DNA of 33,931 bases from Lysinibacillus halotolerans (GTDB taxonomy: Bacteria; Bacillota; Bacilli; Bacillales_A; Planococcaceae), in the NCBI RefSeq assembly GCF_003711845.1, contig NZ_RHLQ01000035.1, forward strand, positions 1 through 33,931, in the 5' to 3' direction. Positions 7,204 through 14,836 of the stretch are shown here, in pieces. The notes under the pieces are model-generated. The model was not told where the DNA came from. It worked only from the letters and a program-made list of their open reading frames with translations, and searched no databases. How positions within the stretch are numbered: position 1 is the first letter of the stretch; each line of letters opens with the position of its first letter. The position numbers were made by a program, and so were the translations under genes.

Positions 7204-7262
7204 AAAAAAAGCAATTCTTCTTAAAGAATTGCCTCCGATTTTTGAAGATCCTTATTCAACAA
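7204..7262 (-). repeat. Hairpin repeat, copy 7 (3' of the GNAT gene)
   Basis: Forward strand: AAAAAAAGCAATTCTTCTTA, then AAGAATTGCCTCCGATTTTT, then GAAGATCCTTATTCAAC. Perfect stem GCAATTCTT/AAGAATTGC plus the conserved flank. On the minus strand it ends in seven U, 3' of the gene that stops at 7306. Confidence 0.7.
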
Positions 7263-7305
7263 AAGTACTCGTTTGTAGTGTATGAATTCTTGTTTTATGA
7301 TTACA

Positions 7306-7980
7306 TCAACTTATTTGAATATCTGTTCCATACTGTATCAATTGTAGTTTTCTTGCCAAAGATTGGGATACAAAATTATTCCATGAAGTGCTATAAAGTG
7401 CAATTCGTCCTTGTTTTTGCACCTCTGCAGCCCAAGCATTCGTAACATCTATACCATATGATCTTCCACGGTAATCTTCATGTGTAAACACACTTGCTTC
7501 ATCTGCCATTAAGGACTTCCTCGCACTACAACAAATTGAAACAACTATGTTATCTTCAACAATGACAAAACAAGATTGCTTATAATCAAAATCCTCAAAG
7601 GTATATGGGAAATGGGGCTTTGGAAGTTCTTTGTTTTCATATGTTACTTTAATTGCTTTTCTAACAGACCTTTCCCGAACATTTGGAAACACATATGCTG
7701 GGCCGAAAGATAAATCATTCAATTCATAATCTATACTTAAAACCTTTATTACTTTTCCTAAATCAGTTGGATTTGTCCTAGTAACATGTTCTAATTTCTC
7801 TACAATGTCCGCATTCAAAGAATTGGAATATCTTACTACACTACCATCTCTGGTAGTACCTATGAAAACAAGTGGTGCAACATCATATGGTGGTTCGTTT
7901 ACGACTGTTATTCTATTTTCAGTATTGTGTTTAAATAACACCTTCACATGATGTCTCATCAATTCTAAATCAGATAACAA
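7306..7980 (-). CDS. GNAT-family N-acetyltransferase
   Basis: A 224-residue protein. The C-terminal half has the GNAT layout: CFVIVEDNIVVSICCSAR (central strands), then EASVFTHEDYRGRSYGIDVT, where the YRGRSYG part is the Q/R-x-x-G-x-G/A acetyl-CoA loop, then ALYSTSWNNFVSQSLARKLQ, the usual Asn-containing strand 6 and helix. The N-terminal half probably forms a substrate-specific domain, as in the FR47/GNAT_acetyltran group. The start is a TTG placed seven bases after GGGGG, so translation may be modest. The substrate cannot be told. It is followed by a hairpin repeat terminator. Confidence 0.75.
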   Translation of the reverse strand: MLSDLELMRHHVKVLFKHNTENRITVVNEPPYDVAPLVFIGTTRDGSVVRYSNSLNADIVEKLEHVTRTNPTDLGKVIKVLSIDYELNDLSFGPAYVFPNVRERSVRKAIKVTYENKELPKPHFPYTFEDFDYKQSCFVIVEDNIVVSICCSARKSLMADEASVFTHEDYRGRSYGIDVTNAWAAEVQKQGRIALYSTSWNNFVSQSLARKLQLIQYGTDIQIS

Positions 7981-8419
7981 ATATATACCCCCAACTTATG
8001 ATTTAATCCTATCATTAGAAAATTCTTATTGAGTGTTCTTCCATAAAATAACCCTTTTCATGGTTAAAATCGCATTTCTTATTAAAGAGACGCGCCATAT
8101 TATGGTGTAAATTAAAACCTGAGTATCAACACAAGATTTCAATTAAACAGTGATTTGAATATAATGTTTTACAATTTTTTAACCCCAGCTATTACTTTAA
8201 TCTTAGATTTTCTTCTTTAAAAATCAGGATTTTCCTTCTCACTTTTATTAATTCATTGAAATTGGGGTTAATTGATAGACTAAATTAATAGCAAGCGCTT
8301 CATAATAACCTCGTTTCGTTTGAATGGTATGGGATGCATAGAATGTCTCGAATAATAGTGCTCATCTAACAGTTCGAAAAAGATAGAAATTCTCATATAT
8401 CAAGGAAAAAACTATAGTA
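7981..8419. other. Gene-poor stretch with a repeat and a possible coding remnant
   Basis: This stretch has no intact gene. A repeat copy is at 8064-8105. Upstream of it on the minus strand, a 38-codon open frame (8248-8361) reads in part TIQTKRGYYEALAINLVYQL, which looks protein-like but has no start or ribosome binding site. Since every other repeat follows a gene end, a decayed gene here is plausible but unproven. Confidence 0.4.
8064..8105 (-). repeat. Hairpin repeat, copy 8, no intact gene upstream
   Basis: Forward strand: AAAATCGCATTTCTTATTAA, then AGAGACGCGCCATATTATGG. The left arm CGCATTTCTT and right arm AAGAGACGCG pair imperfectly. Orientation as for the other copies. Confidence 0.5.
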
Positions 8420-8453
8420 AAAAAGAGGTTAAAGTGAACACTTTAACCTCTTT
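8420..8453 (-). terminator. Intrinsic terminator of the P5C dehydrogenase gene
   Basis: AAAGAGGTTAAAGTG (8422-8436) pairs perfectly with CACTTTAACCTCTTT (8439-8453). On the minus strand the hairpin is followed by six T, 14 bases after the stop of the gene at 8467. It does not belong to the dispersed repeat family. Confidence 0.85.
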
Positions 8454-8466
8454 ACTATGTTATTAA

Positions 8467-10098
8467 TTATTCTTCATCCATGAACGGATAAGCAATATCT
8501 GTAGTTGGTGCAAAGTTTTCTTTGATTACACGAGGAGTTGTCCAACGAATCATGTTAAATACAGAACCTGCTTTATCGTTTGTACCAGAACCACGAGAAC
8601 CACCAAATGGTTGTTGGTTAATCATTGCACCAGTTGGTTTGTCATTGATATAGAAGTTACCAGCTGCGCCTGATAAACGATTTTCTAAATGAAGAATTGC
8701 TTGGCGATCTTGTGCAAAAATAGCACCTGTCAATGCGTACATAGAAGCTGTATCAACTGCTTTTAATGTTTCTTCTAATTTATCATTTTCATATACATAG
8801 ATTGTTAACACTGGTCCAAAGATTTCTTCAACCATTGTTTTGAAATTTGGATTTGTTGTTACAATAATTGTCGGTTGGATGAAATATCCAACAGAATCAT
8901 CATAAGTACCACCAGCAATAATTTCTGCTTCTTCAGAAGCTGCCGCATAATCGATATAGCTTGTTATTGAATCAAACGCAGGTTTATCGATGACTGCTCC
9001 CATAAAATTACGGAAGTCTCGTACATCCCCGACTTTCAATTTAGCAGTTTCTTCAACTAAACCTTTCTTTACTTCTTCCCATAAGCTTTGTGGAATGTAA
9101 GCACGTGAAGCCGCAGAACATTTTTGACCTTGGTATTCAAATGCTCCACGAACAAGGTTAGCTACTAATTTGTCAACTTGTGCAGTTTCGTGTGCAAATA
9201 CAAAGTCTTTACCACCAGTTTCCCCAACTAAACGAGGGTATGATTGATAATTTGCAATGTTTTCCCCTACTGTTTTCCAAATTGTTTGGAAAGTACTTGT
9301 TGAACCAGTAAAGTGGAAACCAGACATACGTGGATCTGTTAATACTATTTCCGAAACTTGTGAACCACGAGATGGTACAAAGTTGATAACGCCTTTTGGT
9401 AATCCTGCTTCTTCTAAAATACGCATGAAGTAATAGTTTGCTAGTAATGAAGTTGTTGCAGGTTTCCAAACGACTACGTTCCCCATCATTGCAGGAGCTG
9501 ATGGCAAGTTACCACCAATAGCAGTGAAGTTAAATGGAGAGATTGCTAATACAAAACCATCTAATGGACGGTAATCTAAACGATTCCAAACGTTTTTCAT
9601 ACTATCAGGTTGAATTTGATATACTTGGTTTGCATAATCAACCCCGAAGCGCAAGAAATCTGCTAATTCTTGTGCAGAGTCTATCTCAGCTTGAATTACA
9701 GTTTTAGATTGTCCTAACATTGTTGCAGCATTCATTACATCACGGTATGGACCAGAAATTAAATCAGCAGCTTTTAAGAAAATAGCAGCACGATGTTCCC
9801 ATGGCATATTTGCCCATGATTCTTTCGCAGCCATTGCAGCTTCAATAGCATCACGTAATTCTTTCTCACCAGCTTCTGAGTAGTTTGCTAAAATATGTTG
9901 GTGATTATGTGGCATAACTACTTTCTTAACTATATCTGTTTTAATATTTTGACCGTTAATAATAATAGGGATATCTACTACTATTTCGGATTGGCGTTTT
10001 AATTCCGCTTTTAATGTTTCTCTTTCTTTTGTACCCGGTGCATATGTATTACCAGGCTCATTTTTAGGTGTTGGTATTTTAAAAATTCCGTTACTCAT
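8467..10098 (-). CDS. pruA: L-glutamate gamma-semialdehyde (P5C) dehydrogenase
   Basis: A 543-residue aldehyde dehydrogenase that oxidises glutamate semialdehyde (from proline or arginine breakdown) to glutamate with NAD+. Visible motifs are ISPFNFTAIGGNLPSAP (cofactor region, about 187-203), GFHFTGSTSTF (about 260-270), VGETGGKD with Glu293, GQKCSAASR with nucleophile Cys327, EEIFGPVLTIYVY and INDKPTGAMINQQPFGGSRG. The length and several motifs (FNFTAIGGNL, EYQGQKCSA, FYINDKPTG, SGTNDK) match the long ALDH4A1/PruA type rather than the approximately 515-residue RocA type of Bacillus subtilis. The ribosome binding site is GGAAGGAAG. It is monocistronic, with its own promoter at 10152-10181 and a strong terminator. 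No proline dehydrogenase gene is in the window. Confidence 0.92.
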   Translation of the reverse strand: MSNGIFKIPTPKNEPGNTYAPGTKERETLKAELKRQSEIVVDIPIIINGQNIKTDIVKKVVMPHNHQHILANYSEAGEKELRDAIEAAMAAKESWANMPWEHRAAIFLKAADLISGPYRDVMNAATMLGQSKTVIQAEIDSAQELADFLRFGVDYANQVYQIQPDSMKNVWNRLDYRPLDGFVLAISPFNFTAIGGNLPSAPAMMGNVVVWKPATTSLLANYYFMRILEEAGLPKGVINFVPSRGSQVSEIVLTDPRMSGFHFTGSTSTFQTIWKTVGENIANYQSYPRLVGETGGKDFVFAHETAQVDKLVANLVRGAFEYQGQKCSAASRAYIPQSLWEEVKKGLVEETAKLKVGDVRDFRNFMGAVIDKPAFDSITSYIDYAAASEEAEIIAGGTYDDSVGYFIQPTIIVTTNPNFKTMVEEIFGPVLTIYVYENDKLEETLKAVDTASMYALTGAIFAQDRQAILHLENRLSGAAGNFYINDKPTGAMINQQPFGGSRGSGTNDKAGSVFNMIRWTTPRVIKENFAPTTDIAYPFMDEE

Positions 10099-10151
10099 GC
10101 TTTAACTTCCTTCCTGTTGTAAAAATTTTTCTCTCTTCTTGCATTCAATAA

Positions 10152-10181
10152 ATTATAAAATACTTGTAATTACTAGTGCAA
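10152..10181 (-). promoter_or_regulatory. Sigma-A-type promoter of the P5C dehydrogenase gene
   Basis: Minus strand: TTGCAC (10176-10181), an 18-base spacer, then TATAAT (10152-10157), 54 bases before the start codon. The -35 lies in a loose dyad, ACTTG-N12-CAAGT, that could bind a regulator. No sigma-54 type -24/-12 element was seen. Confidence 0.6.
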
Positions 10182-10242
10182 GTTAGCAGGCTCAAGTAAT
10201 CTATGATTTTCCCAAACTAGAGAGGGGTTAGAGATATACTTC

Positions 10243-10615
10243 TTAATTTGTGTTTTCTCCATGGGGCTGATCACTATTTAGAGAATTAATTTCAGTCTCC
10301 CTAGAATATTGAGTTCCCACTAAATCACTAAAAACAGTCGTATTTCTCTTAATTTGAGAAACAGCTGCAATGATTGGAATGGTAGAAAGAGAAGATCCTA
10401 ATGTAGAAAGTAGTAAGGATGCTGTCACGACATCTGTACCTTTAACTCCTGCACATCCCACTGTAAGAATAACACCTAATAAAGGAGTCTGTAAATTCAT
10501 TTTAAAAATAATTGGAATTCTTATATAAATTAGCTATAAACACTGATAAAACACCTAATGTTGATGCAAAACCGTTCATATTAAAGTTCGGGGATAGCGG
10601 CAATGTCAAATTATA
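10243..10615 (-). pseudogene. Decayed dicarboxylate/amino acid:cation symporter (DAACS) fragment
   Basis: Only the C-terminal third of a DAACS-family carrier remains. One minus frame reads LTLPLSPNFNMNGFASTLGV and LSVFIANLY, corresponding to the family's NMDGTA region and the following helix. A TAA and frame change at about 10502 then separate it from GVILTVGCAGVKGTDVVTAS and LLLSTLG, the re-entrant loop HP2 and last helix. The conserved NMDG is NMNG here. Upstream transporter helices are absent. The last frame (10243-10500) has an ATG but only a weak ribosome binding site, and an 85-residue product could not transport. The substrate cannot be told. Confidence 0.6.
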
Positions 10616-10690
10616 AATATTTTTTGACTACTAACTTCATTACTCTCTAATATAATTTTTTTCTTATTGAGTGTTAATGGTCCGATTACT

Positions 10691-10730
10691 AAAAAAGGCA
10701 CAATTCCTTTTTTCAAGAATTGTGCCCTAA
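10691..10730 (-). repeat. Hairpin repeat, copy 9, terminator of the second DinB gene
   Basis: GGCACAATTC (10697-10706) pairs perfectly with GAATTGTGCC (10717-10726), preceded by six A on the forward strand, which form the U tail on the minus strand. It lies 32 bases after the stop of the gene at 10762. Confidence 0.75.
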
Positions 10731-10761
10731 AGTGGATTAACTGAAATGCTAATAAAGTTGA

Positions 10762-11256
10762 TTAAAAGCTGCGTCTCTTTGCCCAAGCTGCTTGCATTTT
10801 GCTTAGAAATACAATTTGCCCTATATGATATGCGTTATGCATTGCTAAACTCTTTAGTTCAATTACTAATGAATGCTCTTCCCCTGGAACCTGTCTATAC
10901 AAATCTTCAAGTTCTGATGTTGCTAGTAGTTTTTCAAGTTCGCGATGGACATAAAAGTATTCTTGTTTTGTTTTCTCCCAATTTTCTAACGTCTCAGTTG
11001 GTAATCGAAATGTAGAATCATTATTTTCTGCCTTTGGTTCATTCGCTGTTTCACCAAGAAATCGCATAAGGAATCTCTTTTCATAGAAAAGTAAATGACA
11101 AACTATTTCCCAAATAGAATTCATTTCCCCATTAGATGTTTTCCATTTTGCCTGTTCAAAAGTGATATTCTCTAGTACTTTTTCAAGCGGTGGAAACCAA
11201 TCTTCTTTATCTAAGCAGCTTGCCCATTGCTGTAACAAAAGTGTCCTTACATCCAT
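10762..11256 (-). CDS. DinB-family protein
   Basis: A 164-residue DinB/YfiT-fold protein. Ligand histidines are visible in IWEIVCHLLFYEKRF (about 46-60) and in SLAMHNAYHIGQIVFLSK near the C terminus, where the HxxxHxGQ pattern is typical of the family. The start is the ATG at 11256, seven bases after GGGGGG; an in-frame ATG seven codons upstream lies ahead of this site. Members are metal-dependent and some transfer or conjugate bacillithiol/mycothiol, but the function of this one is unknown. It keeps the C-terminal HIGQ helix that the DinB protein at 99-548 lacks. Confidence 0.8.
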   Translation of the reverse strand: MDVRTLLLQQWASCLDKEDWFPPLEKVLENITFEQAKWKTSNGEMNSIWEIVCHLLFYEKRFLMRFLGETANEPKAENNDSTFRLPTETLENWEKTKQEYFYVHRELEKLLATSELEDLYRQVPGEEHSLVIELKSLAMHNAYHIGQIVFLSKMQAAWAKRRSF

Positions 11257-11605
11257 TTTCCATCCCCCCAATTTCATCCTGATAATCGTTCATCCATTTG
11301 CCTAAATCTTCATTTACTAAAAGTTGATCTGGCATGACTATAAATTTCGAGGTATACCATCAGATTACCTTCCTTATTCCACAATTTGACCCATAAATGA
11401 AAAAAGAGACGATTCTACTAAAGAATCTACGATAATATTATTAAGTCACATACACCTCAAGACGTATGAATATGTATCGGAATAATAGGTACATTAAATA
11501 CTTCTGTACAAACTACTCATGCTGTAATTGGAAATAACAATATTTGTCTCTTATTATTTCTTGTAAAAATGTTTAGAACATTATTAGAAGCATTCACCAT
11601 TATCA
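11257..11605. other. Divergent intergenic region with one repeat copy
   Basis: This region separates the minus-strand DinB gene from the plus-strand namA gene. It holds repeat copy 10 and should hold the DinB promoter. A minus frame of about 30 codons (MPDQLLVNEDLGKWMNDYQ) runs into the DinB ribosome binding site, but it is preceded by a stop and not recognised. Confidence 0.4.
11397..11440 (-). repeat. Hairpin repeat, copy 10, without a host gene
   Basis: Forward strand: AAAAAAGAGACGATTCTACT, then AAAGAATCTACGATAATATT. GATTCT pairs with AGAATC. The orientation is for a minus-strand gene, but the next gene to the right is on the plus strand, so the original host gene has probably been lost. 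Confidence 0.5.
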
Positions 11606-11633
11606 TTGCATTATTTAATAATTGCTCTATACT
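11606..11633 (+). promoter_or_regulatory. Candidate promoter of namA-marR
   Basis: TTGCAT (11606-11611), a 16-base spacer, TATACT (11628-11633). Spacing is one base short of ideal. It directly precedes the palindrome at 11640. Confidence 0.4.
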
Positions 11634-11639
11634 ATTATA

Positions 11640-11653
11640 TATGCATGTGCATA
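11640..11653 (+). promoter_or_regulatory. Palindromic operator, probably for the downstream MarR regulator
   Basis: TATGCA-TG-TGCATA is a perfect dyad sited at the expected transcription start, just upstream of the namA ribosome binding site. Many MarR proteins bind such short AT-rich palindromes and control their own operon, so autoregulation is the simplest reading. Confidence 0.55.
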
Positions 11654-11676
11654 CATATTTATGGAGGGATAGTATA

Positions 11677-12723
11677 ATGAAAACAATTAATTCCCCTTTT
11701 AAACTTAAAGGATTACAACTTAAAAATCGAATTGTCATGGCACCCATGTGCCAATATTCTGTAGATAAAGAAGATGGAATACCGAACGATTGGCATTTTG
11801 TTCATTATGTATCTAGAGCTATAGGCGGTACAGGGTTAATTATTATGGAAATGACGGGTGTAACTCCTGAAGGAAGAATTACGAATCAAGATTTAGGATT
11901 ATGGGATGATGCACAGATTCCTGCATATAAGCGTATTGTATCCGAGGTTCATAAGTATGGTTCAAAAATTGGGATACAAATAGGTCATGCTGGTAGAAAG
12001 GCCGAAGATGCAATCCAACCTGTTGCACCATCTGCTATACAAGGTGACGCTTTACCTGAGGAAACAAAATATGGTGGATTTACACAACCACGTGCTTTAA
12101 CCATTCAGGAAATTGAACAAACAATTGAGCAGTTTAGGAATGCTGCAAGAAGAGCAGTTGAAGCGGGCTTTGATACAATCGAACTTCATGGAGCACATGG
12201 ATATCTTCTCCATCAGTTCATGTCCCCTAGTATAAATAAACGGAACGATGAATATGGTAAGGATTTATCAAAATTCGGTGTAGAGATCATTCGCTCAGTG
12301 AAATCGGTCATGCCAGAGGATATGCCACTAATTATACGAATGTCTGCTATTGAATATATCGACGGAGGATATGGGTTGGAACATTCACTTCGTATTGCAG
12401 AGAAGTTCAAAGAAGCTGGTGTAGATATTTTCCACGTCTCCTCTGGAGGTGAAGGCGTTCCTGGCAAGTTAAAGCCTGGGAATTATCCTGGTTATCAAGT
12501 ACCATTTGCCCGAGCTTTCAAAGAGAAACTAGGAATCCCAGTAATAGCGGTTGGCATGTTAGATAATCCACAAGTAGCAGAGGCAACCTTGTCCAATCAT
12601 GATGCCGATTTAATTGCCGTTGCTAGAGGAATGTTAAATGATCCATATTGGAGTATACATGCAATTAAAGAAATAACAGGAAGTGTCAATCCACCATCTC
12701 AATATAGTAGAGGAATTCGATAA
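11677..12723 (+). CDS. namA: NADPH dehydrogenase, Old Yellow Enzyme family (YqjM-like)
   Basis: A 348-residue FMN-dependent ene-reductase that reduces activated C=C bonds of electrophiles with NADPH. The start is the ATG at 11677, six bases after GGAGGGAT. Motifs of the YqjM subgroup are MAPMCQYSV (Cys25 and Tyr27, which tune FMN and substrate), QIGHAGRKA, ELHGAHGYLLHQFMSP (His pair binding the substrate oxygen), HVSSGGEGVPG, AVGMLDNPQVAE and DLIAVARGMLNDPYW. The length is close to B. subtilis YqjM (338). It is followed after 46 bases by a MarR-type regulator on the same strand, which suggests an operon induced by reactive electrophiles or xenobiotics. The family call is very secure; the physiological substrate is not. 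Confidence 0.93.
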   Translation: MKTINSPFKLKGLQLKNRIVMAPMCQYSVDKEDGIPNDWHFVHYVSRAIGGTGLIIMEMTGVTPEGRITNQDLGLWDDAQIPAYKRIVSEVHKYGSKIGIQIGHAGRKAEDAIQPVAPSAIQGDALPEETKYGGFTQPRALTIQEIEQTIEQFRNAARRAVEAGFDTIELHGAHGYLLHQFMSPSINKRNDEYGKDLSKFGVEIIRSVKSVMPEDMPLIIRMSAIEYIDGGYGLEHSLRIAEKFKEAGVDIFHVSSGGEGVPGKLKPGNYPGYQVPFARAFKEKLGIPVIAVGMLDNPQVAEATLSNHDADLIAVARGMLNDPYWSIHAIKEITGSVNPPSQYSRGIR

Positions 12724-12769
12724 CAGGGAATGATATAATTGGGACAGTATTTTTCGAAAGGCGATGGCT

Positions 12770-13183
12770 ATGAATCAACCTGACCAATTAATCCATACTT
12801 GGGTAAATTTCTCAAAATTTCATAATAGAATTACACACTCATTAGATTATTTTCTTCAACAAAAATACCATTTATGTTTGAATGAGTTTTATTTAATGAT
12901 GTTTATCAATGAAAGCCGTGAAAAGAAACTCCGGTTACTGCAGCTACAGAATATGATTGGTCTTAGCCAAAGTGCTTTATCCCGTTTGGTTTCAAGACTT
13001 GAACAACATGATCTTCATCCAGTAGAACGAGCATGTTATGTTGAGGATAAGCGTAGTGTTTATGTTGTACTAACTCCGAGTGGCCAACAGCATATTGTTG
13101 ACATTTTAAATGAGGTTAATCGGATCTTACAACAGTCGCTCTCAGAAAAAGATATTAAAAACATAAGATTATTTGCTGAATAG
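12770..13183 (+). CDS. MarR-family transcriptional regulator
   Basis: A 137-residue protein with a MarR winged-helix core: KLRLLQLQNMIGLSQSALSR (helix-turn-helix), LVSRLEQHDLHPVERA, then the wing YVEDKRSVYVVLTPSG with the family's D-x-R motif, flanked by dimerisation helices. AAAGG lies eight bases before the ATG at 12770; the ATG at 12764 is only two bases from it and is not used here as the start. It shares a transcript with namA and probably represses the operon through the TATGCA/TGCATA dyad at 11640. Cys and His residues in the wing region (HPVERACYVE) could sense electrophiles, but this is inference. Confidence 0.85.
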   Translation: MNQPDQLIHTWVNFSKFHNRITHSLDYFLQQKYHLCLNEFYLMMFINESREKKLRLLQLQNMIGLSQSALSRLVSRLEQHDLHPVERACYVEDKRSVYVVLTPSGQQHIVDILNEVNRILQQSLSEKDIKNIRLFAE

Positions 13184-13193
13184 AATCCTATAA

Positions 13194-13242
13194 AATGCAT
13201 TACTAAGTCTCTTCTATGAAGTTACCTTGGTAATGCATTTTT
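13194..13242 (+). terminator. Terminator of the namA-marR operon
   Basis: AATGCATTAC (13194-13203) pairs perfectly with GTAATGCATT (13230-13239), with a 26-base loop and a T5 run ending at 13242, shortly after the marR stop. The loop is long, so strength is uncertain. Confidence 0.6.
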
Positions 13243-13338
13243 CAAGAAGTTGCTGAAATCATCAGGTACTGTCCTTTTAATATCACTCTTCCAATTTTCT
13301 TTATTGAGATTGCCCCACAATAGAATTAGCTAACGAAT

Positions 13339-13395
13339 TCAATAATGAAAGCGAGCGTTGATTCTTATTACAGAACCTCGCTCGCTTGTTGAAAA
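13339..13395 (-). repeat. Hairpin repeat, copy 11 (GC-rich arms, 3' side of the SDR gene)
   Basis: AGCGAGCG (13350-13357) pairs perfectly with CGCTCGCT (13379-13386). The TTCTTATT loop, the upstream AATGAAA and the following TTGTTGAAAA are family-like. It lies about 110 bases past the stop at 13501, further than usual. Confidence 0.5.
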
Positions 13396-13500
13396 TCCCG
13401 CTACATTAGGATACAAAAAACACTAACTGTAGTAAACTTATTATCATTTTTCCATTATCTGTTACGAGTGAGGTGCGCTTTTATTTGACTACATATAAGA

Positions 13501-14394
13501 TTACAAGCTGATTGGCTCGCCACCTGTCACCCCATAAATCTGACCTGTAATATAACTCCCTTCATCAGAGGCTAGAAGAACATATACCGGCGCAAGCTCT
13601 ACCGGCTGTCCCGCACGACCAAGAGGAGTGTTTTGGCCAAACTCAGGAATTTTCCCTTCCAATTGTCCGTTATCCAACTGCAACGGTGTCCAAATTGGCC
13701 CTGGTGCAACCCCATTAACACGCACCCCTTTAGAAGCAAAGTACGAGGAAAGATTTATCGTAAAATTGCTGATTGCACCTTTTGTAGCAGCATAGTCCAT
13801 TAAAGAGGCGGATGGATTGAAAGATTGAACCGATGTGGTAGTAATAATCGCACTTCCTGGTTCCAGATGCTCTTCAGCAGCTTTTACGGTCTCAAACATG
13901 CTGATGATGTTTACTTTGAAAGTATCATGCACTTGTTTGAGTGTTAAATCTTTTAAGGTTGGCTGTGCAATTTGTTGCGCAGCATTCAATACGAGCGTAT
14001 CCAAACCGCCAAAAGCTTCCACCGTTTTTGTAACAATCTCTGTCGCTGTGCCATCTTCCCGCAAATCATACGGCAACAGTAATGCTTTTCTGCCTGCTTT
14101 TTCAATTAAATCTTTGACTTCGTTCGCATCTTCTTCTTCACCAGGGAAGAATTGGATGGCCACATTTGCACCTTCACGTGCATAGGCAATGGCGGCGGCA
14201 CGTCCAATTCCGGAATCGCCACCGGTAATCAAAGCATTGCGCCCTTCCAGACGATTGTATCCTTTATATGATTCTTCTCCGCAGTAAGGTTTAGGAATCA
14301 TTTTACTCTGCAGCGCTGGAGTGTTCTGCTCTTGATCTGGGAATTTTTCTGTATAAAATTTTTTACGTGGATCGGTTAGATGTTGGTTTTTCAT
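13501..14394 (-). CDS. SDR-family oxidoreductase, general-stress type
   Basis: A 297-residue classical short-chain dehydrogenase with the N-terminal extension (about 50 residues, KKFYTEKFPDQEQNTPALQS) seen in the YhdF/YdaD general-stress group. The cofactor motif TGGDSGIG is at 57-64, the NAAQ strand at about 137-140, and Ser188, Tyr201 and Lys205 form the catalytic set (DYAATKGA). GVAPGPIWTPL and TGQIYGVTGGE complete the fold. The start is the ATG at 14394, nine bases after AGGAG; an ATG three codons upstream overlaps that site. The gene is clearly richer in G+C than its neighbours, especially in third positions, which hints at transfer or different expression. In Bacillus such genes are often sigma-B controlled; no sigma-B promoter was identified. 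Substrate unknown. Confidence 0.88.
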   Translation of the reverse strand: MKNQHLTDPRKKFYTEKFPDQEQNTPALQSKMIPKPYCGEESYKGYNRLEGRNALITGGDSGIGRAAAIAYAREGANVAIQFFPGEEEDANEVKDLIEKAGRKALLLPYDLREDGTATEIVTKTVEAFGGLDTLVLNAAQQIAQPTLKDLTLKQVHDTFKVNIISMFETVKAAEEHLEPGSAIITTTSVQSFNPSASLMDYAATKGAISNFTINLSSYFASKGVRVNGVAPGPIWTPLQLDNGQLEGKIPEFGQNTPLGRAGQPVELAPVYVLLASDEGSYITGQIYGVTGGEPISL

Positions 14395-14593
14395 TATAAC
14401 CATCTCCTGTCTTGTAAATATTTAAACCTAGAGATTAAAAAAGTTCAAAAAGCTTCACACTTTACAAACTTTCTCAAACTAATCTCTCGTACATTTTTTA
14501 CCCTATGATCATCATTTTAAACAGCTTCGTTTTTTACCCTTTTCAAAATCACTAATTAATAAGAGCTACTGTGTTAACACCATTACCAAACTC

Positions 14594-14640
14594 AAAAGAA
14601 AGACGCTCTCCTTATTCAAGGAAAGCGTAATTGAATAGTG
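14594..14640 (-). repeat. Hairpin repeat, copy 12
   Basis: Forward strand: AAAAGAAAGACGCTCTCCTT, then ATTCAAGGAAAGCGTAATTG. CGCTCTCCTT pairs with AAGGAAAGCG with one mismatch. It starts seven bases after the stop of the 14648-14746 frame. Confidence 0.6.
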
Positions 14641-14647
14641 TTTAGCT

Positions 14648-14746
14648 TTAATACAAATTATTATTTTTATTCGGAAGTGTTTTCCAAAAGCCTACTAAAC
14701 ATATAACACCTAGAATTATGAATAGTAATTCCCCCGATAAAAACAT
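14648..14746 (-). CDS. Possible 32-residue single-helix membrane peptide
   Basis: The frame encodes MFLSGELLFIILGVICLVGF then WKTLPNKNNNLY: one hydrophobic helix with a polar Asn/Lys tail. Its stop lies seven bases from a hairpin repeat, the same arrangement as the other repeat-tailed genes here, which is the main support. There is no good ribosome binding site before the ATG and a stop lies in frame just upstream, so it may be the end of a degraded larger gene. Confidence 0.35.
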   Translation of the reverse strand: MFLSGELLFIILGVICLVGFWKTLPNKNNNLY

Positions 14747-14784
14747 TGATAATGAGTTACTTCATTATATGGCCCTTTAATTGA

Positions 14785-14836
14785 ATAAAGCACATTCCTT
14801 ATTCAAGGAAAGCGCCAAATTGTTGAATAACCGTAT
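14785..14836 (-). repeat. Hairpin repeat, copy 13
   Basis: Forward strand: AATAAAGCACATTCCTTATT, then CAAGGAAAGCGCCAAATTGT, then TGAATAACCGTATTA. The left arm is partly degraded; the right arm and the GTTGAATAACCG flank are well kept. Only coding scraps lie on its 5' side on the minus strand. Confidence 0.6.

Noticed and set aside
8290-8306. AAGCGCTT core resembling a CcpA cre site
   Set aside because: The outer positions do not fit the consensus at three places and it lies far from any gene start on the relevant strand.
11257-11352. Minus frame MPDQLLVNEDLGKWMNDYQ running into the second DinB start
   Set aside because: It is preceded by a stop in frame, has no ribosome binding site of its own, and matches nothing I know.
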